A DNA stretch of 64,000 nucleotides from assembly GCA_038562165.1 (NCBI GenBank), contig JBCFAO010000014.1, forward strand, positions 14,064 through 78,063, given 5' to 3'. Both the position numbers and the translations under genes were made by a program. Below are positions 1 to 8,348 of the stretch, one piece after another. Below the pieces are notes generated by a model, which was not told where the DNA came from, searched no databases, and saw only the letters and a list, made by a program, of their open reading frames with translations. The stretch's first letter is position 1. Every line of letters begins with the position of its first letter. Source of the DNA: WRMS01 sp038562165. GTDB lineage: Bacteria > Bacillota > Peptococcia > DRI-13 > UBA5745.

Positions 1-122
1 TGGCTTTCCCCAACGCCTGAGGCGCCGGGCATACTTTTCATGCCCGCCGTCGGAGCAGCGGTGCAGCCGCCTATACCCCAAAAGAATATAAACAAAGCCA
101 AAATATAGATGCATTTTTTCAT
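1..122 (-). CDS. N-terminal part of a small lipoprotein, cut by the window edge
   Basis: Reading leftwards from the ATG at 122 gives a classic lipoprotein signal peptide: MKKC, then a hydrophobic stretch (IYILALFIFFWGI) and a lipobox IGGC at residues 17-20, followed by a short Ala/Gly/Met/Pro-rich stretch. A GGAG sequence lies about 8 bases upstream of the ATG. Only 40 residues are visible because the gene runs off the left edge. The mature protein would be anchored by lipidated Cys20 on the outer face of the membrane. No function can be assigned from this fragment. Confidence 0.6.
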   Translation of the reverse strand, partial: MKKCIYILALFIFFWGIGGCTAAPTAGMKSMPGASGVGES

Positions 123-155
123 GGATCATCACTCCGCATTATATAAATAATCCCG

Positions 156-1355
156 TCACATTTTTCTTCTGATTTTTTCGAGTTCAGTATCAAATTCAGA
201 TAGGTCAGGGGAATTCAAGACCAGAGTTAAGTCAATTGTTGCCGCGGGCATATTCTCATCTGTTATCAGATATTTATCTAAATGCAGGCGCATTTCAATC
301 ATTCCGGCCTTATATTTCTTGACGTATTCATTGATATCCGTTACTGGTGAGACCCACAATTTAGAGACAGAATTTATGAGTCCGGCCCATTCTTCATTTA
401 CAGAGAGATTTTTAAACTCCATTCCCCACCTCAATAAACTTTCATAGGCTGAACCGAATCTCTCTCCAACATAGATAAGCTTTTCCTCATCGCCGGCCTC
501 CCCCGGTGCACCAAGAGCATCAGGAATCGCTTTTTTAAATAGCACATTAAAATTTCCTATTAATTGTAACATTTTTTCTGTTTTGGAGGAAATGAAGTCA
601 AGAATATCATTGGGCTCCGATAACTTGCATATGTTGCCAAAAGAAAAGCCATATATCAGGTCACTCTTGATTTCTTCAAGCTCATTTATCTTTTGCTCCA
701 AAATTTCTCCTAACAAAAGGTATTCCCAGCCAGAAGGCTTTTCCATGATAATTTTTAGCACTTTACCGGTTTGCTTTTGAAGCCTTGGTGAAAGCGAGTT
801 AACATGCAGTGCGCTGCGTACTTTCAACGCGTCATTAAATAAATAGCCGAGCTGCCTGCGCAATGCTTTTATTATGTCTTGTACGTTTTCAAATCCATAC
901 ATCCAAACACTTTCTTTTCCGCGCAAATCTGAAATAAACTCAAATAGTTGGGGATTATCTACCACATTGCTGAAATCCCCGGATTTATTCTTTTCCCAAA
1001 TTGGCAGTATGGCAAGGATGCTTTTATCAACAAAAATATATATGGGGATGCCTTTAGCTTTTGCATTTATGTATTCTAAATTGGTTATTGATTTCCCGCT
1101 ATCTCCAATACTGCCATAGCGGCCACCTATTATTAAACAGAAAATATCCGCTCTTTCTCTAACCACACGAATGCAGTTTTCTACTGTAGAAATTTCTGGC
1201 TCAAGCGGAAATGAATCAAATTCGGATAGTATAGCTTCGTATCCTAATTGCTCATTTATAAAATTATGCAAGTCAACCCGTATCTGCTTTAAGTCGTAAC
1301 AAGTTGAGCTAATAAATACTGTCGGCAGCCTGCCGTATTGATCTTTCTGCATCAT
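156..1355 (-). CDS. DUF4062 domain protein
   Basis: The first ~100 residues match the DUF4062 pattern: a TVFISSTCYDL start, an acidic FDSFPLEP stretch, CIRVVRERADIFCLIIGGRYGS, and an SITNLEYINAK segment. This fold is related to TIR/nucleotide-processing domains and is often found at the N-terminus of signalling or defence-type proteins. The remaining ~300 residues are mostly helical and I do not recognise them; there is no ATPase or protease motif. The gene is clearly more AT-rich than the chromosomal genes to its right, which suggests horizontal acquisition. It stands alone, with a lipoprotein gene downstream on the same strand. The start is the second ATG of an ATG-ATG pair or the first; they differ by one codon. 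Function is unknown; an immune or sensory role is only a guess from the domain. Confidence 0.75.
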   Translation of the reverse strand: MMQKDQYGRLPTVFISSTCYDLKQIRVDLHNFINEQLGYEAILSEFDSFPLEPEISTVENCIRVVRERADIFCLIIGGRYGSIGDSGKSITNLEYINAKAKGIPIYIFVDKSILAILPIWEKNKSGDFSNVVDNPQLFEFISDLRGKESVWMYGFENVQDIIKALRRQLGYLFNDALKVRSALHVNSLSPRLQKQTGKVLKIIMEKPSGWEYLLLGEILEQKINELEEIKSDLIYGFSFGNICKLSEPNDILDFISSKTEKMLQLIGNFNVLFKKAIPDALGAPGEAGDEEKLIYVGERFGSAYESLLRWGMEFKNLSVNEEWAGLINSVSKLWVSPVTDINEYVKKYKAGMIEMRLHLDKYLITDENMPAATIDLTLVLNSPDLSEFDTELEKIRRKM

Positions 1356-1450
1356 AAATCATCACCCCATTCGTTTTCGTATAAGGATATTACAAGTTCA
1401 TTGTTAATGATTACCGAATAATTATCTTAATTATAGCTTGTTCCAATACA

Positions 1451-1494
1451 AAAAGAAACAGACAGGCTTTCATAAGAAGGCTGTCTGTTTCTTT
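1451..1494 (-). terminator. Intrinsic terminator after the thioredoxin-fold lipoprotein gene
   Basis: Perfect 14-bp arms (AAAGAAACAGACAG at 1452-1465 and its complement at 1481-1494) flank a 15-base loop. On the minus strand the stem ends in CTTTTTG, a usable U-run, 33 bases after the stop codon of the gene at 1527. The structure could also stop plus-strand transcription. Confidence 0.8.
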
Positions 1495-1526
1495 GCATTC
1501 ACCATTCATCCCACGCTTCCCAATGG

Positions 1527-2051
1527 CTACTTGACATCCATATAAGCCAGAATCTTCAACAGCTCCTGCTCGGTGAGGGCCCCTTCATGGACGGTAAAGA
1601 TGATTTCCTCCGTCTCCAAAGATTGAAAGCTGCTCATAAGGATGCCCAGATCGCCGGGCAGGGTAATGGGCTTGCCTTCCGCCGTATAAAAGAACTGGCT
1701 GGGCATGACCTGAACGGGAAAGCCTTCTTTTGCCTCGGGATTGGCCGCCAGGTCCACGGAACGGATCAGGATTTTATCACCGTAGAGCTTATTGATTCTT
1801 TCAAGGTTAGTTAAAGTGGCCTTAGCTTCCCGGCTGTCATCGCCGAAGTTGAGGATCACAGGCAAGCCTTGGGACAACAACTCTTCCAGATTTACCCCGG
1901 TGATGAGCAGAGTATCGGTCTCCCCGGCCTCAGAAGGGTCTGAGCCGCCTTGAGAGCCGCCGCAGCCGGCGGCGAATAGAGCGATGCCGCAAAGAAGCAG
2001 CAGGGAAGCAATGATTTTGGTCAAAGGTCTGGTACGTGTCACGGAAAACAT
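1527..2051 (-). CDS. Thioredoxin-fold lipoprotein lacking a CXXC motif
   Basis: The protein begins with basic residues and a hydrophobic stretch ending in a lipobox (FAAGC), so it should be a membrane-anchored extracytoplasmic lipoprotein. The mature part reads like a thioredoxin domain: a central strand GLPVILNFGDD where thioredoxin has VDFWAxWC, a helix, the strand ILIRSVDL, and the cis-proline segment VMPSQFFY followed by a G-K-P turn. The usual CXXC is replaced by D-D-S-R-E-A, so it cannot do disulfide chemistry as classical thioredoxins do. The start is uncertain: ATG at 2051 lies almost on top of a GAGG, an in-frame GTG nine bases further in has better spacing, and an upstream ATG at 2096 has no clear binding site. 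Role unknown; a chaperone-like or binding function is possible. Confidence 0.65.
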   Translation of the reverse strand: MFSVTRTRPLTKIIASLLLLCGIALFAAGCGGSQGGSDPSEAGETDTLLITGVNLEELLSQGLPVILNFGDDSREAKATLTNLERINKLYGDKILIRSVDLAANPEAKEGFPVQVMPSQFFYTAEGKPITLPGDLGILMSSFQSLETEEIIFTVHEGALTEQELLKILAYMDVK

Positions 2052-2260
2052 CCTCGCATTTCTATAGTTATCGTATTTATGGCCTAATTCTATCATAAAA
2101 ATCAGCCGCTGTAATATGAAAATCCTGTGAACCCCCAGGGCTGTTCATGAAAAGGGCGGCCCTCGCTGCGGCAGGGCCAAAGCGGCAGGCCGGCAGGAAA
2201 CAAATTAGCGGTGCGGTCTTACAGCCCATGTCGCTGGAACAGTGCTGGTGGCCGGGGGCT

Positions 2261-2310
2261 GACTGGCGTTGACTGCCGTTGACTGCCGCCGACCACCGTT
2301 GACTGCCGCC
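2261..2310. repeat. Five tandem decamers, GACTGCCGTT type
   Basis: Five contiguous 10-bp units run GACTGGCGTT, GACTGCCGTT, GACTGCCGCC, GACCACCGTT, GACTGCCGCC. Ten base pairs is close to one helical turn, so every unit presents the same DNA face. The cause may be slippage or a phased protein-binding array; nothing else in the sequence decides this. Confidence 0.8.
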
Positions 2311-2329
2311 GAATCGGCCCTTCTGTGTT

Positions 2330-2460
2330 CAAAAAACGAGGTAATGCAGCAATATTGGGGCTATATATGCAGGTTTCTGAGTGGATATGCGTATATGCAG
2401 AATGGTTATACCAAGTCTTGTATAAACCGTCCTTCATTTAATGCACTACCTCGTTTTTTG
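2330..2460. repeat. Inverted repeat with 18-bp arms around a 95-bp centre
   Basis: CAAAAAACGAGGTAATGC at 2330-2347 is matched by the inverse of 2443-2460 with a single mismatch (GGTAATGC against GGTAGTGC). The centre is AT-rich and carries a direct repeat TATATGCAG. The layout resembles a miniature inverted-repeat element or a long hairpin, but I see no target-site duplication beside the arms. No coding capacity. Confidence 0.65.
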
Positions 2461-2605
2461 TGCAGTTAGCCCCTGCTTTCGAGCGCCGGGGCAGCACCCG
2501 GGCAGCACCCAGGCAGCGATCGGGCAGCGCCACGAGTCCTGCTCTTTACGGCAAAGGCCGTCATAATTACTACCCCTCAAGCATAGGCTGTAACGAGGTG
2601 AGGGT

Positions 2606-3595
2606 ATGGTTGAGGGAAGTCGGGGTTTGGAGCCTTCCGAAGGGATTCGGAGGGCTTTTTTACCGGAGCGGGGCAGGTGGTTAACCTGGGGACACAACTG
2701 GCGGTCCTCAGGGGGCGACCTGGTATTGCTGGCTGTGCCGGGTCAGGAGATTGTGGGGCAGGAGCTGTTGCGCTGGTGGCAGGAAAGCATTGAGCAGGGC
2801 TGCGATATGCTGCCGGCGCCGGTTAAGGAACCGGTCTTTCAAAACGGCGTCTGCTGGCTGGCTTTTTCTGCGCCGGCCAAAGGCAAAAGCGTAGCCGCCG
2901 GACGCCTGACGAAAAAGCAAAGGCTGTGTTTGGCAGCGGAACTGGGCCGCCTCCACCGCCGGGCGGCCGGCTGGCCGGCTTATTTGCCTGAGGGGGCGGT
3001 GGAATACTGGTGCCGGACGCTGCAGGAGCGGTTAGGCGAGCTGCTGCTTTACCGGGGCATTGTCCGCCGCCGGGGCTGCCGCACAGATATCGAAGGACTG
3101 TTCATGGAAAACTTTGAGCAGTGTTATCAGCGGGGACAGGAAGCTGTAAATCATTTTCTCTATATTGACCGGCAGCAGTTGGAGGAGGCAGGCAAAGGCT
3201 GGGCTTTCTGGGGGATTTCCGGCAAGGAAATTCTCTGGCAGGAGGATAAACCATATTTTTATGGCATCTGGCCTTATTGCGGTTTGGAGATGATGGACCT
3301 TAGCTTGCTGCTGAAGACGCTCTTTGCCCTAAAAGGAGAAAGAGGCGGGGAGTTGCCGGGTTTGATCCAGGCCTATTGCCGGGAGCGGGGACCGCTGACG
3401 GCGGTGGACGAAAGCTCTTTACAGGCCCAGTGGCTATTCCCGGAAGGCTATTGGTATTATGCCAGGCAGTATTTTTTGCGGCAGGAGCTGCCTGACCAGA
3501 CCACGATGAAGCAGGAATTTCATTATTGGGAAGCCAGCCTGTTAAAAGAAAAGCGGTTGTTGGCGCTCTTCGACCGGCAGTGGAAGAAGGGATGA
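2606..3595 (+). CDS. CotS-like spore-coat / phosphotransferase-fold protein
   Basis: A 329-residue soluble protein with features of the CotS/YutH spore-coat family, which has a degenerate aminoglycoside-phosphotransferase-like fold: the helix ELGRLHRRAAGWP, a later YCGLEMMDLSLLLKTLFALKG segment in the place of the catalytic D-x-x-L region, and aromatic-rich C-terminal helices. The canonical HGD catalytic motif is absent, as in several CotS relatives, so a structural or binding role in the coat is more likely than kinase activity. A GAGGTGAGGG sequence sits directly upstream of ATG 2606. The stop overlaps the start of the SPOCS-domain gene (ATGA), so the two are probably co-translated. Its place beside a SPOCS gene and spoIIE supports a sporulation role. 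Identification rests on weak pattern similarity. Confidence 0.55.
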   Translation: MVEGSRGLEPSEGIRRAFLPERGRWLTWGHNWRSSGGDLVLLAVPGQEIVGQELLRWWQESIEQGCDMLPAPVKEPVFQNGVCWLAFSAPAKGKSVAAGRLTKKQRLCLAAELGRLHRRAAGWPAYLPEGAVEYWCRTLQERLGELLLYRGIVRRRGCRTDIEGLFMENFEQCYQRGQEAVNHFLYIDRQQLEEAGKGWAFWGISGKEILWQEDKPYFYGIWPYCGLEMMDLSLLLKTLFALKGERGGELPGLIQAYCRERGPLTAVDESSLQAQWLFPEGYWYYARQYFLRQELPDQTTMKQEFHYWEASLLKEKRLLALFDRQWKKG

Positions 3596-4575
3596 TCATG
3601 ATAATGGCAGAGACTGTTCACCTTAAAACGGCGGGAAATTATCAGGATATGGTATGGCGGCGCAGTATGAGCTGTGATGAAACCTGGATTTTGCTGCGGG
3701 AAAATGTGGTGTTGCCCAGGGACCACATCAAAGAAGAAATTGAGTTAACCGCCGTTATGTCGCCGGGCTGCTGGCAGGAAAACGAGGGCTTTTGCCATGG
3801 CAGCTTGCAAGTACAGATATTCTGGCAGGAAGAAAATCGTAAAACGCCATTGCAAGGTGATGAGGATGGGGAGGAAAGCTGGCTGCGGCGGAGCTTCTTT
3901 TTGGAGCCTCATGACGGAGGCCGGCCGGCTTTGGCCAGAACCTCCTCGCTTTTTGGCATCAGCCGGTTTCAGGGATACTTATGGCAAGGGGGCAGAGAGA
4001 CAGAGAAAAACCATTGGCAGGGCGTAACGGAAGTCACAATGGAATGGCAGGCCAGTTGCCGGCCGGGTATGGAGCCGGAGCACAGCGAGCTGGTTTGTCT
4101 CCATGGCGTAAGAACCGGACTGCGGACGGTGCTTTTGGAGGCGCTGATCCGGGTGCCGGTGCAGATGGACGCAGGCAAGGAGTCTCTGGGGAGTTATTGG
4201 CAGGGGCAAGAAGAAATCATGCTGGAGCTGGAAGACGATGCGGTTAATGAGGTTTTAGGCATCGGGTTCATTGATCACCCCATGGAAACAGGCTATGACC
4301 GTGATGTTCATTGCCTGCAGCTACGCTGGATTTCCCGGCTGACCTTGTTTTATCTTAGGGCGCCCAGTGGCGGCGGCCGTATCGGCATGGCCTCTTTTTA
4401 TTGCGATAGAGGGACGTCTTTATCGGAGATCCGCCAGCTTTCTTTGGATCAGGCCGTAAAGCTGACCTTTTTACCGGCCCGGCGGGATATTGAGGTGCGG
4501 GTGCTGCGGCCCGACCGGCTATTATGTCGTTATGGTATGTATGTGCAATTTTTAGCGGAGGAACTGTCGGAATAG
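3592..4575 (+). CDS. SPOCS (DUF3794)-domain sporulation protein
   Basis: The N-terminal half has the SPOCS-domain look: a beta-rich stretch beginning AETVHLKTAGNYQDMVWRRS, with an ILLRENVVLP...IKEEIELTAVM segment, as in SipL and spore-coat morphogenetic proteins. The remainder is also beta-rich and may contain a second SPOCS-like repeat (about residues 175-320). The frame is open from further upstream, but ATG 3592 is chosen because it overlaps the previous stop as ATGA and is preceded by GAAGAAGGG; ATGs at 3598 and 3604 follow. Expected role: coat/exosporium assembly or engulfment-related morphogenesis in the mother cell. The exact orthologue is not clear, and LysM, typical of SipL, is missing. 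Confidence 0.6.
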   Translation: MIMIMAETVHLKTAGNYQDMVWRRSMSCDETWILLRENVVLPRDHIKEEIELTAVMSPGCWQENEGFCHGSLQVQIFWQEENRKTPLQGDEDGEESWLRRSFFLEPHDGGRPALARTSSLFGISRFQGYLWQGGRETEKNHWQGVTEVTMEWQASCRPGMEPEHSELVCLHGVRTGLRTVLLEALIRVPVQMDAGKESLGSYWQGQEEIMLELEDDAVNEVLGIGFIDHPMETGYDRDVHCLQLRWISRLTLFYLRAPSGGGRIGMASFYCDRGTSLSEIRQLSLDQAVKLTFLPARRDIEVRVLRPDRLLCRYGMYVQFLAEELSE

Positions 4576-4715
4576 ACGGAGAAATGAAGGAATATTTTAA
4601 AGAACTAAGACATAAAACGGCAAAAATTTCCAGTTAAAAAAGGTATAATTAGCATGAACGTATTTATGGGCTCGCAAAGCCCATATTCTATTCCACAGAA
4701 AAAAGAGGAATGCTC

Positions 4716-7064
4716 ATGCTGAAAAACCTGACATTACCGGGAAAAGATGCAGACCTGCGGCAACGCTGGCAAAAGGTCGCCAGTCTTTGGCCCTGGGCTC
4801 TGTCTTTCGTATGCGGGCTGCTTTTTTCCCGGGGCGTATTACTGAAAGAGCTTTATCCTTTTGGAACCGGTTTTGCCGCCGGTGTCTGCCTGGCCTGGCC
4901 CGTCTGGGGCTTGGGGGCAGCCATTGGCGCTGCGGCGGGTTTTTTTACATTTATGGATTGGCAGCAAGCGGCGGTTTATAGTTTGCCTCCTTTGTGCGCT
5001 TACCTGTTTCTCTGCCGGATGGGGGGCTACCAGGACAAGCCCTTTTTGGCTGCGGCCTTTGCCGCCGCCTTCCATTGCCTGATCCGGGGGGCAGTGCTAT
5101 TAATGGGACAAGCCACCATCTATCAAACGGTGGCTCTGCTATTGGAAAGCATCTTCATCTTTGTGCTGGCCGTGGCCCTATGGTACAGCGCCCAAGGCTT
5201 CAGCCAATGGCGCAACCACCGCCAGCTCGGTTACGAAAGCCGCTGCGGTTCCATACTGCTGATTCTGGGCCTGCTTCTGGGCGTGGAGGGCATGAGCTTT
5301 TGCGGTCTCGGCATTCAGAGCATGCTCTGCCGTTATATCCTGATGTGGGCTGCTTATTTGGGCGGCCCCGGCGCCGGCGCTGCCGCCGGTGTGGCTATGG
5401 GGCTTTTGCCGGTATTTCAGGGGGACTTGCCCTTGGGGTCCGTCACTTTCTACGCGGCGGCAGGCCTGCTTAGCGGCTGCTTCCGCCTCTTCCGCCGGGT
5501 TGGCGTGGTTGTAGGATTCTTCCTGGGCAATATGATGCTGGCCTTTTACTTTTCCGAGCCGGCGGTATTGCTGCAAAGCCTGATGGAAACCTCAATGGCC
5601 GCCGCCTTCTTTCTTCTGTTGCCCATTGGTCCCCTGCTGCAAAGGGAGGAGGAGAAAATCTCCCTGACCTTCGACAGTGATGGTGCGGAAGTGGTCAATC
5701 AGGAAAGGCTGGCCAGCCTGGGCGAGGCCTTTATGGAAATTCAGGAGCTGATGGAAGATACGGAAGAGGAGAAAGGACCGGAGCCCGAGGGGGATCAGCT
5801 CGTTGAAAGCGTCTGCAAGAGGGTCTGCGAAGGCTGCAATGTCTGGCCCGTTTGCTGGCGGGAAAATAAGATGAAGACAGGCATCACTATTTTGAATTGC
5901 GGCCGCCGTTATCATAAGCAGGGCATGGTCAACGAAAAGGACCTGGATCCTGAATTGCTGCGCCGCTGTCCCAGGAGCCGGGAATTGGCGGGGACTATCG
6001 GCTGTGAAGTCGAGCGGTTCATGATGATGAGCTATTATGAACGGCGGCTTTCCGGCAGCCGCAATATGGTGGCCCAGCAGTTGTCGGGATTGGGGCAGCT
6101 CCTCCATGAGATGGCCGAGGAAGTAGGCGAGGATAGCCAGATTTGCCAGGAAAGCCGGGAAGTCCTGGAAGAGGAACTGAAAGCCCACGGCCTGCCGGTA
6201 CAAAGAGTCATCATTGACAACCGTCAGGACCGCAGCCAGATTAAAATTGTTCAGGAGCCCTGCAAAGACCGGCAGCGCTGCCGGGAGCAGTTATTGCCTT
6301 TGGCTGACAAGAGCCTGGGCCTGCCTCATGAGATTAAAGAATTAAGCTGCCCCGTTTTGGGAGGCAACACCTGTATTTGTGCCATTGCGCCCAAGGCGGT
6401 GCTGGATGTGGAGGTGGGCAAGGCCCAGTGTCCCAAAAAAGGCCAGACCGTATCCGGTGATGCCGCCGTCAGCCTGCAGTTGCCGGGCCGGGAGTTGGCC
6501 CTGGTAGTCAGCGACGGTATGGGCAGCGGTCCCAAAGCCCATAGTGAAAGCGATTTAGCTCTGCGGCTGCTGGAGCGGTTTTTGCGCACCGGCTTGTCGG
6601 CTAAAATGGCGGTAAAGACCGTCAATACGGCTATGGTTTTACGCAATAACCAGGATAGCTTTGCCACCTTAGACTTGGTAATCATTAACCAGGTCAGCGG
6701 CCGGGCGGAATTCATCAAAGCCGGCGGCGCTCCTTCCCTGATCTGGACGAAGGGGGATTTCCAAGTGATTACTGCCGGTGTGCCGCCGGCGGGAATACTA
6801 GATCAACTGGAACCCCAAAGCTTCGTCAAGGTGCTCTATCCCCAGGATGTGGTGGTTACCATGAGCGACGGCGCCTGGGAAGCTCTGGAGGGCTTGGAGG
6901 GCCGGGGCAACTGGCTGGAGGAATTGATGCGGCAGCTAGCTATGGAGGAACCGGACAAAATTGCCGAGTACCTGCTTTATCTGGCCAAAAACGGCAAGGA
7001 AGAAGGGGGCCGGGACGATATGTGCGTGCAGGTGGCCCGGGTGGGCAAAAGGAACATAGCATAG
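4716..7064 (+). CDS. spoIIE: Stage II sporulation protein E (SpoIIE), PP2C phosphatase
   Basis: SpoIIE dephosphorylates the anti-anti-sigma factor SpoIIAA at the polar septum and so activates sigma-F in the forespore. The first ~310 residues hold about ten membrane segments. A central region with a Cys-rich stretch (CKRVCEGCNVWPVCW) corresponds to the oligomerisation/FtsZ-binding part. The C-terminal PP2C domain shows the metal-binding motifs SDGMGSGPKA (near residue 600), KAGGAPSLIW, SDGAWE (near 715) and GRDDMCV (near 765). Total length (~782) is close to the usual ~800. Two in-frame ATGs exist at 4710 and 4716; AAAAGAGGA is correctly spaced only for 4716. A TATAAT at 4643-4648 suggests a promoter, but I cannot place a good -35 box. 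Confidence 0.95.
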   Translation: MLKNLTLPGKDADLRQRWQKVASLWPWALSFVCGLLFSRGVLLKELYPFGTGFAAGVCLAWPVWGLGAAIGAAAGFFTFMDWQQAAVYSLPPLCAYLFLCRMGGYQDKPFLAAAFAAAFHCLIRGAVLLMGQATIYQTVALLLESIFIFVLAVALWYSAQGFSQWRNHRQLGYESRCGSILLILGLLLGVEGMSFCGLGIQSMLCRYILMWAAYLGGPGAGAAAGVAMGLLPVFQGDLPLGSVTFYAAAGLLSGCFRLFRRVGVVVGFFLGNMMLAFYFSEPAVLLQSLMETSMAAAFFLLLPIGPLLQREEEKISLTFDSDGAEVVNQERLASLGEAFMEIQELMEDTEEEKGPEPEGDQLVESVCKRVCEGCNVWPVCWRENKMKTGITILNCGRRYHKQGMVNEKDLDPELLRRCPRSRELAGTIGCEVERFMMMSYYERRLSGSRNMVAQQLSGLGQLLHEMAEEVGEDSQICQESREVLEEELKAHGLPVQRVIIDNRQDRSQIKIVQEPCKDRQRCREQLLPLADKSLGLPHEIKELSCPVLGGNTCICAIAPKAVLDVEVGKAQCPKKGQTVSGDAAVSLQLPGRELALVVSDGMGSGPKAHSESDLALRLLERFLRTGLSAKMAVKTVNTAMVLRNNQDSFATLDLVIINQVSGRAEFIKAGGAPSLIWTKGDFQVITAGVPPAGILDQLEPQSFVKVLYPQDVVVTMSDGAWEALEGLEGRGNWLEELMRQLAMEEPDKIAEYLLYLAKNGKEEGGRDDMCVQVARVGKRNIA

Positions 7065-7145
7065 GGATGTTCCCAGGAAACGTAGTCATAGGGATGTTTC
7101 TTAGGAATATTGCTGAGGAATACCACTTGGGAATATTGCTTGGAT

Positions 7146-7186
7146 AAAAAAGGAGCTCGCCGTTCAAACCGGCAGGCTCCTTTAAT
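7146..7186. terminator. Bidirectional intrinsic terminator between spoIIE and the KPR-like gene
   Basis: AAAGGAGC...GGCTCCTTT forms the outer stem, with CGCCG/CGGCAG-type inner pairing. The minus strand reads into CTCCTTTTTTATCC (six Ts), the plus strand into CTCCTTTAATCTG. It lies between the converging ends of spoIIE and the gene at 7224. Confidence 0.75.
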
Positions 7187-7223
7187 CTGTTGGGTATTGT
7201 GTATGATTGTGTATGATTGCGTA

Positions 7224-8144
7224 TCATTGTGCAATGACGAAGCGTTCATAGGCCGCCTGGTGATAAGGCGTGGCCACACCGGTTTGCTTGCCAAGCTCAA
7301 CCATTCGGCCGATAATATGATCAAGCTCGGTGTCCTTAGCTGCTTTGCCGCTGCTGAGATCCCGGTAAAGGGAGGTCATGGTATCCGGCGGCACCTTGGC
7401 AAACTGCCCCACACAGTAGTCGGGCAGGTCTTCGGGCAAAGTGACCCCTTTGGCGGCAGCTACCGCTGTCATTGCACCGGCAATCGCCCGCAGTACCGCT
7501 TCATGGTTGGGATCATCCTTGACTTTGCCGGCTGGCCCGTCATAGTAGCAATACAAGGCGCTGCTGCTGCCCATCAAAACGTACTTGATCCAGCTATCCT
7601 TCAGAATATTGGCCGACAGGGTGGTTGGAATGCCGGCATTATTGAGGGTGGCAGCAATCCCTTCAAGAAGGGCAGTTCTGCTGCCGTCTTTCATGTCAAA
7701 GATAATACTGCAGAGCCCTGCATTCTGGACGATATGGCCGGGCTTCTCCAGATGGCTGAACACCCGGATGGTACCGTCGGCAATAAGACAGGGAGGCAGC
7801 AGGGGCTTCATCATTTCCGAGACCATGACCCCATTGAGCAAGGGAATAACCACTGTGCCGGGTTCTATCATGGGGCCTATGGCAATACAGGCTTCTTTAA
7901 GGTTGTGGCCTTTGCAGGAGAGGAGAATAACGTCCATGATCCCCAGATCCTCTGCATTGTCTGAGGCCAGCTTAGGCTGGGCCACAAAATTACCCAGGGA
8001 GGCGGATTCCACTCTTAATCCCTGTTGCCGGATGGCCTTGAGGTTTTCACCCCGGACATAGAAGTAAGTTTCCTTATGGCTTTTTGCCAAAGCACCGCCG
8101 ACGATGCCGCCAACGCCGCCGATGCCAAATACTGCAATTTTCAT
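7224..8144 (-). CDS. Ketopantoate reductase family protein (ApbA/PanE-like)
   Basis: A 306-residue dehydrogenase. The N-terminal Rossmann fold starts MKIAVFGIGGVGGIVGGALAKS (GxGxxG NADP-binding loop). The middle carries VILLSCKGHNLKEA and VVIPLLNGV, typical of the ketopantoate reductase family, with the conserved catalytic-region Lys in SCKGHN. The C-terminal helical domain has DSWIKYVLMGSSSALYCYY, the K/N substrate-site helix. Family members reduce 2-dehydropantoate or related 2-oxoacids with NADPH. ATG 8144 is chosen over the TTG one codon upstream because GGAGGG lies seven bases before it. No pantothenate genes are adjacent, so a different 2-oxoacid substrate is quite possible. Confidence 0.85.
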   Translation of the reverse strand: MKIAVFGIGGVGGIVGGALAKSHKETYFYVRGENLKAIRQQGLRVESASLGNFVAQPKLASDNAEDLGIMDVILLSCKGHNLKEACIAIGPMIEPGTVVIPLLNGVMVSEMMKPLLPPCLIADGTIRVFSHLEKPGHIVQNAGLCSIIFDMKDGSRTALLEGIAATLNNAGIPTTLSANILKDSWIKYVLMGSSSALYCYYDGPAGKVKDDPNHEAVLRAIAGAMTAVAAAKGVTLPEDLPDYCVGQFAKVPPDTMTSLYRDLSSGKAAKDTELDHIIGRMVELGKQTGVATPYHQAAYERFVIAQ

Positions 8145-8268
8145 CAATGTGCCCTCCAGCCTTGTGATGTCTCCATTTTATCATTGGGGCCTGTGCTCTG
8201 CAAGGGCAGGCGGGGCGGCTGGAGGTGGAGGGATTTGCTCAAGCCGGCTTTTTTTATGGCTTTTTTAG

Positions 8269-8297
8269 TTGAAATGATAGTCCGGTCATGGTTTAAT
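8269..8297 (+). promoter_or_regulatory. Sigma-A type promoter for the BspA/stalk-domain gene
   Basis: TTGAAA (8269-8274) and TTTAAT (8292-8297) are separated by 17 bp, each one base from consensus. A 12-bp palindrome TAGAAATTTCTA (8315-8326) lies just downstream, near the expected start site. The gene begins at 8349 after AAGGAG. Confidence 0.55.
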
Positions 8298-8348
8298 AAA
8301 ATAGTAAACTAATGTAGAAATTTCTAAATAGATAATAAAGGAGTAGAA

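Larger units (their letters stand above)
2097..2605. other. Gene-free 509-bp interval with two repeat structures
   Basis: No convincing coding frame is present. The interval contains a run of five 10-bp units (2261-2310) and a long-armed inverted repeat (2330-2460), listed separately, then a GC-rich stretch rich in GGGCAGC repeats (about 2488-2530). The last ~30 bases hold the ribosome binding site GAGGTGAGGG of the next gene. Confidence 0.6.

Noticed and set aside
4561..4572. Spo0A-box-like TGTCGGAA upstream of spoIIE
   Set aside because: It differs from TGTCGAA by an inserted base, lies ~75 bp from the -10-like sequence and inside the previous gene.
5592..6203. 203-codon minus-strand open frame
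   Set aside because: Antisense to spoIIE with no binding site or domain.
7110..7964. 284-codon plus-strand open frame
   Set aside because: It is entirely antisense to the well-supported ketopantoate-reductase-like gene and has no family resemblance.
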